The position numbers were made by a program, and so were the translations under genes. A stretch of 64,000 bases of DNA from Saccharospirillum sp039982735 (lineage in GTDB: Bacteria > Pseudomonadota > Gammaproteobacteria > Pseudomonadales > Natronospirillaceae): the NCBI RefSeq assembly GCF_039982735.1, contig NZ_JBDWXV010000003.1, forward strand, positions 62,001 through 126,000, given 5' to 3'. Each line of letters opens with the position of its first letter. Position 1 is the first letter of the stretch. The notes under the pieces were generated by a model. It was not told where the DNA came from. It saw only the letters and a program-made list of their open reading frames with translations, and searched no databases. Positions 44,639-53,441 of this stretch are shown piece after piece.

Positions 44639-45424
44639 ATGCAAGACGATCAACCCGAAGAAAAAGACCGTAATTTTGTCACTGCCCTGGCTCGTGGGCT
44701 TGAGTTACTGCGCGCCTTTGAAGCGGGTGAAACCTACCTGGGTAATGGTGAACTGTCGAAACGCACCGGTATTCCCAAACCCAGTGTGTCTCGTCTCACT
44801 TACACACTCACCCAACTGGGCTACCTGAAATACAACAGCCACCTGGAAAAATATCTGCTCGGCCCGGGTGTGCTGGCGCTGGGTTACCGGTTTTTCGCCA
44901 GCCATGGCATTCGCCAGCTGGCTCGGCCCTATATGCAGGAGCTGGCCAATTCGACGGACTGTGCCATTGCGCTGGGCGATGTCGACCGCAACGCAATTAC
45001 CTATGTGGAAGTGTGCCAGGGTACTGGCCCGCTGGTGATGCGTCTGGAGGCAGGTTCGCGCCTGCCTGTAGTGAGCACGGCGATTGGCCGGGCGTGGTTG
45101 TGTGGCGTTAGTGAGCAGCGTCGCACTGCATTTCTGGAACAGCTCAAGACAGCCGACCCAAAGCAGTGGGAGGCGGCACAGGGCGTCATTGACAAGAGCC
45201 TGGCGGATTATCAGCGCTATGGTTTTGTGTTTTCCGAGGGCGATTGGGAGAACGAAATCAGCGCCGTTGCCGTGCCGTTAATTCTTGAAGGCGGTTCTGA
45301 GGTAATGGCCATCAACTGCGGCGGCGCGTCGCTCAGGTTGACCCATCAGATTCTGACTGAAAAGCTGGGGCCGCGCTTAAAACGTCTGGCCAGCTCCATT
45401 CAGGATCAATTGAAACACGGCTAA
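44639..45424 (+). CDS. IclR-family regulator of the beta-oxidation block
   Basis: A 261-residue IclR protein: an N-terminal helix-turn-helix (ALARGLELLRAFEAG, GIPKPSVSRLTYTLTQLGYL) and an effector domain with MRLEAGSRLPVVSTAIGRAWL and FSEGDWENEISAVAVPL. It lies between two divergent promoter regions (41503 and 48759) that share a TTCCGC palindrome and is their likely regulator. Confidence 0.88.
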   Translation: MQDDQPEEKDRNFVTALARGLELLRAFEAGETYLGNGELSKRTGIPKPSVSRLTYTLTQLGYLKYNSHLEKYLLGPGVLALGYRFFASHGIRQLARPYMQELANSTDCAIALGDVDRNAITYVEVCQGTGPLVMRLEAGSRLPVVSTAIGRAWLCGVSEQRRTAFLEQLKTADPKQWEAAQGVIDKSLADYQRYGFVFSEGDWENEISAVAVPLILEGGSEVMAINCGGASLRLTHQILTEKLGPRLKRLASSIQDQLKHG

Positions 45425-45434
45425 ACCGATGACT

Positions 45435-45453
45435 GCGCAGCCCGTTGCTGCGC
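45435..45453. terminator. hairpin between convergent iclR and TRAP genes
   Basis: GCGCAGC (45435-45441) pairs with GCTGCGC (45447-45453) with a 5-base loop. Position between convergent genes suggests a bidirectional terminator, though no T-run follows. Confidence 0.45.
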
Positions 45454-45480
45454 GATCATTCTACCCAGCGATGTCACCCA

Positions 45481-47499
45481 CTACGCGACCGCTTGTTTCC
45501 CCTGGCCCCACCGGGCCAGCCCGATCGCGGGCAGCAAGCAGGCCGCGGCTATCAGCAGCAATTGCCACTGTGTCACTGGAATCAAATCCCCCCCGCCCGG
45601 CAAGGCCAGTGCAAGGCCGGCAATCAGGACCAGACCACGAACGACAATTTCCTGGGCAATGCCATAGCCCAATCGACCCACGCCAATCATGTACCCTTGC
45701 ATGGCCGATGCGAAAAAGACAATACCGACCACCGCCTGCACAAAGACAATCGCAATCTCCAGTGCCTCGCCCTGCATAATCAGCGCCGGGTTCAATACAA
45801 ACAGAAACGGGATAAAGTAAATGACACTGCCCAGCTTCATCGCCTGAAGACCGGTTTCTATCGGACGAGCGCCGGCGACTGTTGCCGCTGCGAACGCGCC
45901 AAGCGCCACCGGCGGTGTGATAAAGCTAAGCATGCCCCAGTAGAGAATGAACAGGTGCACCGCCATTGGGTCCAGACCCGCTCCCCGTGTCAGCGCCGGA
46001 GCCAGGGCAACGGCCAGAAAAATGTAGGCCGCCGTTACCGTCATGCCAATACCGAGTACGAAACTGGTCAGCGCACCCATCAACAGCAGCAGCAACACAC
46101 TGCCACCGGCCAGGAAAATCAGATCATTGGCGATGGTTCCGGACAAGCCGGTGATCGACAAGGCCCCTACCAACAAGCCGACACCGACCAGGATCGCCGT
46201 TAACTCAGCAAATAATTTCGCGCCATCCGTCAGGGCCATGTAAGCCTGCTTCCAGCCCCACCGATGTTTCTTCGAAAACTGATTCAACACCAGCAACAAC
46301 GCCGTTGCATAAAACGGCGCAACGGCTTCACGCTGCATCACCAGCAACATCCAGATCAACAGGGCAAACACGAAAATGAAATACCAGCCTTCCTTCAACG
46401 TAGTCGACAAGGTCGGCAGATCTTCCTTTGGCAACCCCTCCAGCTCATTGCGAGCCGAATAAGCGTCTATTTGAATAAAAAGCCCGAGAAAATACAAAAC
46501 GGACGGGATAATCGCGGCCAGCACGACGGCTGAATAGGGGACGTTCAGAAACATCGCCATAACAAAAGCGGTTGCCCCCATTACCGGGGGCATAAGCACA
46601 CCACCGGTAGACGCACAGGCCTCGACACCGGCCGCAAAAGACCGCTTCATGCCGATGCGCCGCATGGCAGGAATGGACAACGTACCGGTGGTCAGAACAT
46701 TGCTGATCACACTGCCACTCATCGAGCCCATCAACCCGCTTGAAAAAATGGACACCTTGGCCGGACCGCCTCTAACGTGGCCCAGTACCGAGAACGCCAG
46801 GTTGATAAAAAACTCGCCGCCACCGGTTTTCTGCAACACTACGCCAAACACCAGAAAGCCAACCACCAGGCTGGCGAACGCTTGCAGTGGAATGCCCATG
46901 ACACTTTCGGTGCTCATGGTGTGATACATGGCGGTTTCCGACAACGAGCTTGAAAACGCCTGAATCGGGCCAGGCATAACGTCAGCAACCAGCGGATACA
47001 GAGAAAAAACAGCCGCGATAATGGCGATTGGCCAGCCACCGGCACGGCGCGCCGCTTCAATAATCAGCACCCAGAACAGGTAGCTGAAATAGATGGCCAA
47101 GTCGGGTGCGGCAAATGCCCAGCCACGCTCAAGAATCGGTTCGGCGTGTATGACAAAATACGCGCCGGTGATCAGCGTCAGAAGGCTCAGCGCATAGTCA
47201 TACCAGGGCACCGGCTTTGACGCCAGGGAAGGCACTGCAGGCCACAACAGAAAGACCAGTGGCAACAACAAGGTCACCACCGAATAATAGAATTGCGTTT
47301 CCAGACTGGAGACGAACAAAAACCAGCCAAAATTGAATAAGTAATCCAGTGTCATGACCAACAACAGGCTGGTTATCGCGGCCGGCAACCATGCCAGGAA
47401 AGTGGGTAAGGCGCGGATGCTGATGGTTTTTTCTGAATCTGGCGCGTTATGGTCTGTCTCGTCGGGACGGACAGGGTTACCCTGAGCCTTGGTCGTCAT
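45481..47499 (-). CDS. fused TRAP permease (4TM/12TM, TAXI type)
   Basis: A 672-residue membrane protein with about 16-18 hydrophobic segments. It is a DctQ-like N-terminal part fused to a DctM-like part with GSMSGSVISNVLTTGTLSIPAMRRIG, EACASTGGVLMPPVMGATAF and YWGMLSFITPPVALGAFAAA. This architecture goes with TAXI binding proteins, encoded just upstream at 47564. It takes up the acid activated by the ligase at 38716 (inference). Confidence 0.9.
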   Translation of the reverse strand: MTTKAQGNPVRPDETDHNAPDSEKTISIRALPTFLAWLPAAITSLLLVMTLDYLFNFGWFLFVSSLETQFYYSVVTLLLPLVFLLWPAVPSLASKPVPWYDYALSLLTLITGAYFVIHAEPILERGWAFAAPDLAIYFSYLFWVLIIEAARRAGGWPIAIIAAVFSLYPLVADVMPGPIQAFSSSLSETAMYHTMSTESVMGIPLQAFASLVVGFLVFGVVLQKTGGGEFFINLAFSVLGHVRGGPAKVSIFSSGLMGSMSGSVISNVLTTGTLSIPAMRRIGMKRSFAAGVEACASTGGVLMPPVMGATAFVMAMFLNVPYSAVVLAAIIPSVLYFLGLFIQIDAYSARNELEGLPKEDLPTLSTTLKEGWYFIFVFALLIWMLLVMQREAVAPFYATALLLVLNQFSKKHRWGWKQAYMALTDGAKLFAELTAILVGVGLLVGALSITGLSGTIANDLIFLAGGSVLLLLLMGALTSFVLGIGMTVTAAYIFLAVALAPALTRGAGLDPMAVHLFILYWGMLSFITPPVALGAFAAATVAGARPIETGLQAMKLGSVIYFIPFLFVLNPALIMQGEALEIAIVFVQAVVGIVFFASAMQGYMIGVGRLGYGIAQEIVVRGLVLIAGLALALPGGGDLIPVTQWQLLLIAAACLLPAIGLARWGQGKQAVA

Positions 47500-47563
47500 A
47501 AGATCTACTCATTAAAAAAACAGATCAGCCAACCAGCCGGGGGCTGGCTGGCTGCACAGCCGA

Positions 47564-48721
47564 TTACTCGAATACCAGATCCATACCCGCAGCGTTCAAG
47601 GCGTCTGCGCGTGCCTGCATCCAGGCTACGGTAAAGGCATCGTTATCGCTTGGGGCATCGTCGATGAACGCATTCCAGGCGTCCAGAATCAGATTCTGGC
47701 GGTTGACCAGGTAATCCTGATGAGCCTGAAGATCATCGTTCCAGATGCCGATTTCCTGATAGTAACGAACCACCCCTTCATGGAACGGAATCACCCATTT
47801 CAGGTTCTGATTGTCCAGTGCATAGCCGTTAGCACCGGGCGCCGAATCCTTGTACGCGTCAAACTTTTCCTGCATGGCCTTGATCAGGCTGTAAGCCACA
47901 TCGTCATCCAGCGTCTCATTACCAATGACAATCGGGTAAGGGTAACTGGCACTCGGAACCGGATTGTCAGCACTGACGCCGCCGGCACCCGCGGTCACCT
48001 GGTGAGGCTGAAAGTAAGGCGCAACCGCTCTCATGCGCTCCCAGCCTTCGGTATCGTTCGGGTCAAGCACCGGCCAGCTGATGCCCCGGGGGCTGCTGGC
48101 CAATTGCTGGGCTGGCGGTGTCACCGATGTCGTGAAGGAGGCATCAACGTTCCCCGCAATGATCCCGTCGAACGACCGTGCGTAGCCGGGAAAATCGACC
48201 CGCTCCACGTCATCCCAGGTCAGGCCACCGAACGCCAGGTACGCCTCGGTGCCTTTGTTCAGGGCATCGTCACCGCGAATGTAAGCCACCCGCTTGCCTC
48301 GTAAGTCAGCCGGCGTCTCAACGCCCATGTCACCTGCTACTGCAATCGATAAACCAAACGATGCCTTGGACGTTGTAATCAGACGAATCGGCTGAGGGCC
48401 CCAGTCCCGGTCGGCGAACATCAGCACACCTTCAGCCCCGTAGTAACTGGCAATACCGCAGGCGCACAGGTCGACGCGGCCGGTTTTCAACGGCGTCATG
48501 CGCGATACATCGTTGTCACCCGGCAATATGCGAACCGAGGTACCGTATTGGGATTGCAGCATGTTGCCAATGGCAACCACCTGAGCGTAACCACTGGAAT
48601 TCGTGCCGTAGGCCGTCCAGGCCATGGTAGAGGGTAATTCAACCTCGGATGCCAGGCTGGCGGATGCACCAAAAATCAGTGGCAAGCTGGCAACAGCAAG
48701 GCGTAGCGCAAAACGTCTCAT
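47564..48721 (-). CDS. TAXI-family TRAP substrate-binding protein
   Basis: 385 residues with a signal peptide (LRLAVASLPLIFGASASLAS), a YGTNSSGYAQVVAIGNMLQ start and a GTSVRILPGDNDVSRMTPLKTGRVDL segment, as in TAXI proteins. First gene of the leftward pair with the fused permease; a TGCGGAA-type palindrome lies upstream. Confidence 0.85.
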   Translation of the reverse strand: MRRFALRLAVASLPLIFGASASLASEVELPSTMAWTAYGTNSSGYAQVVAIGNMLQSQYGTSVRILPGDNDVSRMTPLKTGRVDLCACGIASYYGAEGVLMFADRDWGPQPIRLITTSKASFGLSIAVAGDMGVETPADLRGKRVAYIRGDDALNKGTEAYLAFGGLTWDDVERVDFPGYARSFDGIIAGNVDASFTTSVTPPAQQLASSPRGISWPVLDPNDTEGWERMRAVAPYFQPHQVTAGAGGVSADNPVPSASYPYPIVIGNETLDDDVAYSLIKAMQEKFDAYKDSAPGANGYALDNQNLKWVIPFHEGVVRYYQEIGIWNDDLQAHQDYLVNRQNLILDAWNAFIDDAPSDNDAFTVAWMQARADALNAAGMDLVFE

Positions 48722-48758
48722 AGTTCACTCCTGAGTGCTTCTTGTTTTTGTTTTGCTG

Positions 48759-48777
48759 TGCGGAATTATCTTTCGCA
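48759..48777. promoter_or_regulatory. TGCGGAA-N5-TTTCGCA operator
   Basis: An inverted repeat with one mismatch, related to the two copies at 41503-41540. It lies between the divergent TAXI-TRAP operon and the FadJ-like gene. Nothing else is recognised in 48778-48957. Confidence 0.5.
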
Positions 48778-48957
48778 TGCAGAGGTTATCCTAGCCCTCG
48801 CTGATTCCCCCTGTCAATGGCTGGCGGCGTTCAGGCACCCCAGCTGTTCCGCTCTGCAGTTTGGTATTTTGTTTCTATTGACTATTGATGCCGGGCTGAC
48901 CACCCTAAACAGCAAATTCCGACGGCACCGTTAAGCGCGCAAACATAGAGGGTTAGG

Positions 48958-50346
48958 ATGAGCCAGACTGTTTACTTGAGCTGCCAGGGTGACACGGCCC
49001 TGATCGAGATTGATAACCCACCGGTCAACGCCCTGTCACAGTCCGTCCGTGCCGGTTTGCTGGAGGCACTGGACAAGGCGGAAACAGACCCTTCGATCAA
49101 CGTGATTGCCCTGATGGGACGCGGCAAGGTGTTTATTGCCGGCGCTGACATCAAAGAATTCGGCAAACCGCCCCAGTCACCCATCCTTCCGGATGTGATC
49201 GCGACGCTGGAGCAAAGCACGAAAGCGGTAATTGCCGTCCTGCATGGTGTGGCCCTTGGCGGGGGCCTCGAAGTGGCCCTGGGTTGCCACTACCGGGTTG
49301 CTCTCAATGACACTCGCCTTGGCTTGCCGGAAGTAAAGCTGGGTCTGCTGCCCGGCGCCGGTGGCACCCAGCGCCTGCCCAGACTGACCGGCCTGGCAAC
49401 CGCTGCCGACTGGATCACCCGGGGTAAACTGGTCGATGCCAAGACGGCGCTGAGCTCGGGTCTGGTCGACGCCATCAGCGATGCGGATTCCGCGCAGGAA
49501 GCAGCACTGGCTGTTGCCAGACAATGGCAAGAAGGGCGTATTGCGCTGCGCAAAACCGGCGCCCTGCCCAACCCCCAAGACGACAGCCATGTCATCGACC
49601 GTGCTCGCCAGCAATTGCTCGACGAATGCCCGGAGCTTTATTCCCCGTTTCGCATTCTGGATGCCCTTGAAGCCAGCTGTAATTTACCTCTGTCAGAGGG
49701 TCTGACACTCGAGCGCGAACTGTTTTTTCAATGCATGGACTCACCGCAGCGCGCCGGGTTGATACATCATTTTCTTGCCAGCAAAGCCATCGGCAAGGTG
49801 CCGGGAGCAGACGGTCCAGCCAGGATCGCAAGCGTCGTTGTGTCCGGTGAGCATTCAGTAGTTAAAGCCCTGGCCGATCAGCCGCTGGTGGAGCGGTCTG
49901 AATCCGGTTCACCGGGGATGAGCGTCTGGCTGACTTCAGACGACAACGAAAGCGCTGACACCCCTGTTACCGTCACCTTTCTCGATCCGGATTCAGCACA
50001 GGCTGACGTGGCGAGCGACTTTTCATTACTGCTCATTCCCCATAGCCAGTGGGCAGAACTGATTGACCACGGAGCACAGCCCGGCGCACAACAAGCTCTG
50101 CTCAACCTGCTCAAATCTTCCGGCTTGTCGGTCATTCCAAGCAAGCAATACAGTCTCTATCGCGCCTTAAAGGACAGCACAAAAGCATCAGAGGGCGACA
50201 GAAACGCGCAGGAAAAAGCCGCCCTGAGTAGCTGGGAAGCCGGGCTGTGCTATCGCGGTTCTGACATAGACGTACTGGCCATTGAAACCCTGGGCTACCC
50301 AAAACATCTGGGTGGGCCACATTACAAGGCTACTTTGTCGAAGTAG
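48958..50346 (+). CDS. enoyl-CoA hydratase/isomerase with residual FadJ-like C-terminus
   Basis: 462 residues. Residues 1 to about 190 are a crotonase domain with IDNPPVNALS, FIAGADIKEFG, GVALGGGLEVALGCHYRVA and GLPEVKLGLLPGAGGTQRLPR. A linker region of the peroxisomal/FadJ multifunctional type follows, up to ASKAIGKVPG. There the NAD loop of a 3-hydroxyacyl-CoA dehydrogenase should start, but no G-x-G-x-x-G is present. Only the last 30 residues (GSDIDVLAIETLGYPKHLGGPHY) still match the C-terminal end of such enzymes. The region in between is about 150 residues instead of about 400. It is probably a working hydratase with a lost dehydrogenase; that step is supplied by 41657. Confidence 0.75.
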   Translation: MSQTVYLSCQGDTALIEIDNPPVNALSQSVRAGLLEALDKAETDPSINVIALMGRGKVFIAGADIKEFGKPPQSPILPDVIATLEQSTKAVIAVLHGVALGGGLEVALGCHYRVALNDTRLGLPEVKLGLLPGAGGTQRLPRLTGLATAADWITRGKLVDAKTALSSGLVDAISDADSAQEAALAVARQWQEGRIALRKTGALPNPQDDSHVIDRARQQLLDECPELYSPFRILDALEASCNLPLSEGLTLERELFFQCMDSPQRAGLIHHFLASKAIGKVPGADGPARIASVVVSGEHSVVKALADQPLVERSESGSPGMSVWLTSDDNESADTPVTVTFLDPDSAQADVASDFSLLLIPHSQWAELIDHGAQPGAQQALLNLLKSSGLSVIPSKQYSLYRALKDSTKASEGDRNAQEKAALSSWEAGLCYRGSDIDVLAIETLGYPKHLGGPHYKATLSK

Positions 50347-50359
50347 CCTGGTAACACAA

Positions 50360-50505
50360 GTTTCGGAGTTCGGATTAATAGGGTGGCTGTAGCCCGCGGC
50401 GGATACCGGTGGTGCTTCTGTGGGGTCGGCGTTAATCCATCCATGGAGCCTAGACCGCAGAAGCACCACCGGCACCCGCCGCTCGTATTGTGCAAACTCC
50501 GAAAC
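50360..50505. repeat. structured intergenic repeat, copy 2
   Basis: Nested inverted repeats: GTTTCGGAGTT/AACTCCGAAAC (50360-50370 with 50495-50505), GCGGCGG/CCGCCGC (50396-50402 with 50476-50482) and a 15-bp stem (50406-50420 with 50458-50472). The 39-base core at 50422-50460 matches copy 1. It lies between two convergent genes, where it may also end transcription. Confidence 0.75.
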
Positions 50506-50530
50506 CTGAACTCGTAATTTATCGACCTGC

Positions 50531-51835
50531 TTAAGCGTCGAATGCCTCTCGCGTCAGGTTACGATGGCCGGTTGCGGTCACCAGCACATTGTCTTCAATC
50601 CGAATGCCACCGAAAGGCTTAAGCTGTTCGATCAGCTCCAGATCCAGCCCGTGCTGTGGCTCGGCTTCGATCAGTTTGTTCAGCAACATCGGAATAAAAT
50701 ACAAGCCGGGCTCAATGGTAATCACCATGCCCTCTTCGAGTGTGCGGGTCAGCCGCAAGAAGGGATTGTCCGGATCGTTACGAACATCACCTTCGGGGGT
50801 TTGCTGATGACCGGCGACGTCGTGAACGTGCAAGCCCAGCAGATGCCCCAATCCGTGCGGGTAAAACGCCTGGGGAACTTTCTTGCTCAGTTGCTCCTCG
50901 ACTGGGAGGCTGCAAATCTTGTGGTCGAGCAACAGCTGTGCAACACCCGCCTTGGTTTTTCGATGCAGGTCGGTCATTTTCACGCCGGGTTTGATGGCCG
51001 CATTGATGTCTTGTTGCAGCGCATCCACACCCGCCAGCAAAGCAGCGAAACGACCGGTATCGGTAGTGTGCGTACGGGTAATATCACTGGCGTAGCCATT
51101 CACCTTGGCACCGGCATCGATCAGCAGGGTTCGGTGTTGGGCCGGTACTTCAAACGAGCGTCGTTCGTAGTGCAGCGTCGCCGCTGATTCGTTTAACGCA
51201 ATGATGCCGCTGTAGGGTTCGGTGCTTTCCAACTGACCACTGGCGGCCAGATAATCGCGATACACGCCGGCTTCAGACTGGCCGGCAAAAAAGGCGTCAC
51301 GCGCTGCCCGGTGTCCGCGTACCGCGAGCCGGTTTGCCTCAGCCAGGCATTCAACTTCAAACTCGGTTTTATAGGCGCGGTCATAGGCCAATAGGGATCT
51401 CAGCTCCGTCGGGTTTAGTTCGACCGCATTAGTAAACTGACTCAATGCAGGATGCTCCGGACCAACCCAGGCGATGCGACCGGTCAGCGAGGGCAGCCAA
51501 TCATCCAGGCTTTCAGCCGGTTGAAGGCGCCACATGCCTGCCCAGTCGCCACTCGGTTCGGTGGGCGAAATATGCCAGAAATCCTGACGGGCTGGCCACA
51601 GCAAACGCGGCTTGTCGCCAGGTTTGAAAACGATGAAGGTGTCGGGCAGGACGTCGTAGGGTAACCACTGCTGAGCGTAGGCTCTCGGCGTATAAGGGTA
51701 AGCGCGGTCGTCCTCAGCCACCATGACGAGGCTCCCTGCGCTGATAACAACCTGGTCGTACCCGGTTGTCGCAAGGGCTCGTTCATAGCGTTCCATCAGG
51801 GTGGCCAGGTGGCGGCTGTAGTGTTGTGTATTCAT
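50531..51835 (-). CDS. pepQ: Xaa-Pro dipeptidase, PepQ-like (M24B)
   Basis: A 434-residue metallopeptidase with all five ligands in place. The two Asp are in LIDAGAKVNGYASDITRTHTT, the His in YPHGLGHLLGLHVHD and the two Glu in VITIEPGLYFIP and GGIRIEDNVLV. Length and motifs fit bacterial prolidase PepQ, which splits dipeptides ending in proline. It lies 3' of the Dpp-type transporter on the same strand, 51 bases away, so it may process imported dipeptides. Confidence 0.85.
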   Translation of the reverse strand: MNTQHYSRHLATLMERYERALATTGYDQVVISAGSLVMVAEDDRAYPYTPRAYAQQWLPYDVLPDTFIVFKPGDKPRLLWPARQDFWHISPTEPSGDWAGMWRLQPAESLDDWLPSLTGRIAWVGPEHPALSQFTNAVELNPTELRSLLAYDRAYKTEFEVECLAEANRLAVRGHRAARDAFFAGQSEAGVYRDYLAASGQLESTEPYSGIIALNESAATLHYERRSFEVPAQHRTLLIDAGAKVNGYASDITRTHTTDTGRFAALLAGVDALQQDINAAIKPGVKMTDLHRKTKAGVAQLLLDHKICSLPVEEQLSKKVPQAFYPHGLGHLLGLHVHDVAGHQQTPEGDVRNDPDNPFLRLTRTLEEGMVITIEPGLYFIPMLLNKLIEAEPQHGLDLELIEQLKPFGGIRIEDNVLVTATGHRNLTREAFDA

Positions 51836-51886
51836 GGTGTCTCCAGCGGGCCAGTCACTCAGCCCTGTCAGTAAAAAAGGTCACGA

Positions 51887-52609
51887 TTAAAAACTTTTCG
51901 ACAGCAATTCGTTTCCGTATTCGCTGTTGAACTGCTGTTGTTTCAGCTGGTCAACGGTGGCAAGCTCAATTAATTGGCCCTGCTGCAAAATGCCCAGGTT
52001 GTCACACAGAAAGGACACCACGGGCAGATCATGAGTCACCAGAAAATACGTGAGCCCGCGCTCTTCCCGTAGCGTTTTCAACAGGTTCAGCACTTCAGCC
52101 TGTACCGACACATCCAGTGCCGAGGTCGGTTCATCGAGCAGCATGACCGGCGGGTCGAGCATCAGGGCACGCGCGATCGCTACGCGCTGGCGCTGACCGC
52201 CCGACAATTGGTGCGGCAAACGAAACCGGAATTTGCGGGCCAGCCCAACGGCATCCAGCGTCTCCAGTACTCGCTGGTTCTGGTCACGAATGCCATGAAT
52301 ACTGAGCGGTTCACTGAGAATGGTATCGACCGTTTTGCGCGGGTGCAGCGAGCCAAACGGGTCCTGAAACACCATCTGACACAAACGGACCAGAGCCGGG
52401 TCACGGCCGTGCTGCAGGTCGTGCTCGCCCAGCCGAATCCGGCCGGTCCAGTTGGTGATCTGGCCGGCAATGGCTTTGAGAATGGTGGATTTACCCGACC
52501 CACTCTCGCCCACCAACGCAAAGCTACCGCCTTCCGGTACGTGCAACGTCACGTCTTTGACCACTGAGGTTTCCCCATAGGCAATCGACAGGTGCTTGAG
52601 ATCAATCAT
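51887..52609 (-). CDS. oligopeptide/dipeptide ABC transporter ATPase (DppF-like)
   Basis: About 240 residues with Walker A GESGSGKST, the signature LSGGQRQRVAIARAL and Walker B VMLLDEPTSALD. The ATG at 52609 has a GGGAGG site 8 bases upstream and is preferred to the GTG at 52618, which overlaps the preceding stop. It lacks the usual C-terminal oligopeptide-type extension, so it is shorter than DppF. Confidence 0.88.
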   Translation of the reverse strand: MIDLKHLSIAYGETSVVKDVTLHVPEGGSFALVGESGSGKSTILKAIAGQITNWTGRIRLGEHDLQHGRDPALVRLCQMVFQDPFGSLHPRKTVDTILSEPLSIHGIRDQNQRVLETLDAVGLARKFRFRLPHQLSGGQRQRVAIARALMLDPPVMLLDEPTSALDVSVQAEVLNLLKTLREERGLTYFLVTHDLPVVSFLCDNLGILQQGQLIELATVDQLKQQQFNSEYGNELLSKSF

Positions 52610-52610
52610 G

Positions 52611-53441
52611 TTAGACACCTCCCAGCTGGGTGCGGTCTAGTACCGGCAGGCGGTCCCGGTGTTCATCGAGCGTTGGCATTGAGGCGAGCAGACCCTGGGT
52701 ATAGGGATGCCGGGCATTGGCCAGCTCACTGGCTTGACAGCTTTCCACTATTTCACCGTTGAACATCACCAGAATGCGGTCGCAATAACGGGCGACCATA
52801 TTCAGATCGTGACTGATGATGATCAACCCCATGCCGGTGCGGGTGACCAGGTCATCCATAATATCCAGCACCTGAGCCTGTACCGACACATCCAGTGCAG
52901 AGGTGGGTTCGTCGGCAATCATCAGGTCAGGCTCAAGAATCACCATCATGGCAATCATGATGCGCTGGCCCATACCACCCGACACTTCATGCGGGTACAG
53001 CTTGTACACTCGCTCCGGGTCGGTAATGCGCACAGCTTCGAGGGACTCCAGCACGCGCTTGCGTCGTTCGCGTGCATTTAATGTGCTGTGAAAGCTCAGC
53101 ACCTCGGCGATCTGATCACCAATGCGCATCACCGGGTTCAATGAAAACTTGGGGTCCTGCATCACCATGGACATGCGAGCGCCGCGCAGGGCCCGCATTC
53201 GCTTGTTGGACAGCGTCATCAGATCCAGGCCATCGAACTCCATCCGGTCGGCCGTCACTTTACCCGGCTTTTCGATCAGGCGAAGGATGGAACGACCGGT
53301 CATCGATTTTCCGGACCCACTCTCACCCACAATTCCCAGACGCTCTCGCCCCAGTTCAAAACTGATGCCCTTTACAACCTCAATGGCACCCTGTTCGCCG
53401 GGAAAGCTGACGCGCAGGTTTTCTATGGTCAATAAACTCAT
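52611..53441 (-). CDS. oligopeptide/dipeptide ABC transporter ATPase (DppD-like)
   Basis: 276 residues with GESGSGKSMT (Walker A), VSGGMGQRIMIAMM (a variant signature, G-M in place of Q-R) and LMIADEPTSALD. Overlaps the permease gene by one base (TAATG). Pairs with DppF-like as the motor of the importer. Confidence 0.88.
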   Translation of the reverse strand: MSLLTIENLRVSFPGEQGAIEVVKGISFELGRERLGIVGESGSGKSMTGRSILRLIEKPGKVTADRMEFDGLDLMTLSNKRMRALRGARMSMVMQDPKFSLNPVMRIGDQIAEVLSFHSTLNARERRKRVLESLEAVRITDPERVYKLYPHEVSGGMGQRIMIAMMVILEPDLMIADEPTSALDVSVQAQVLDIMDDLVTRTGMGLIIISHDLNMVARYCDRILVMFNGEIVESCQASELANARHPYTQGLLASMPTLDEHRDRLPVLDRTQLGGV

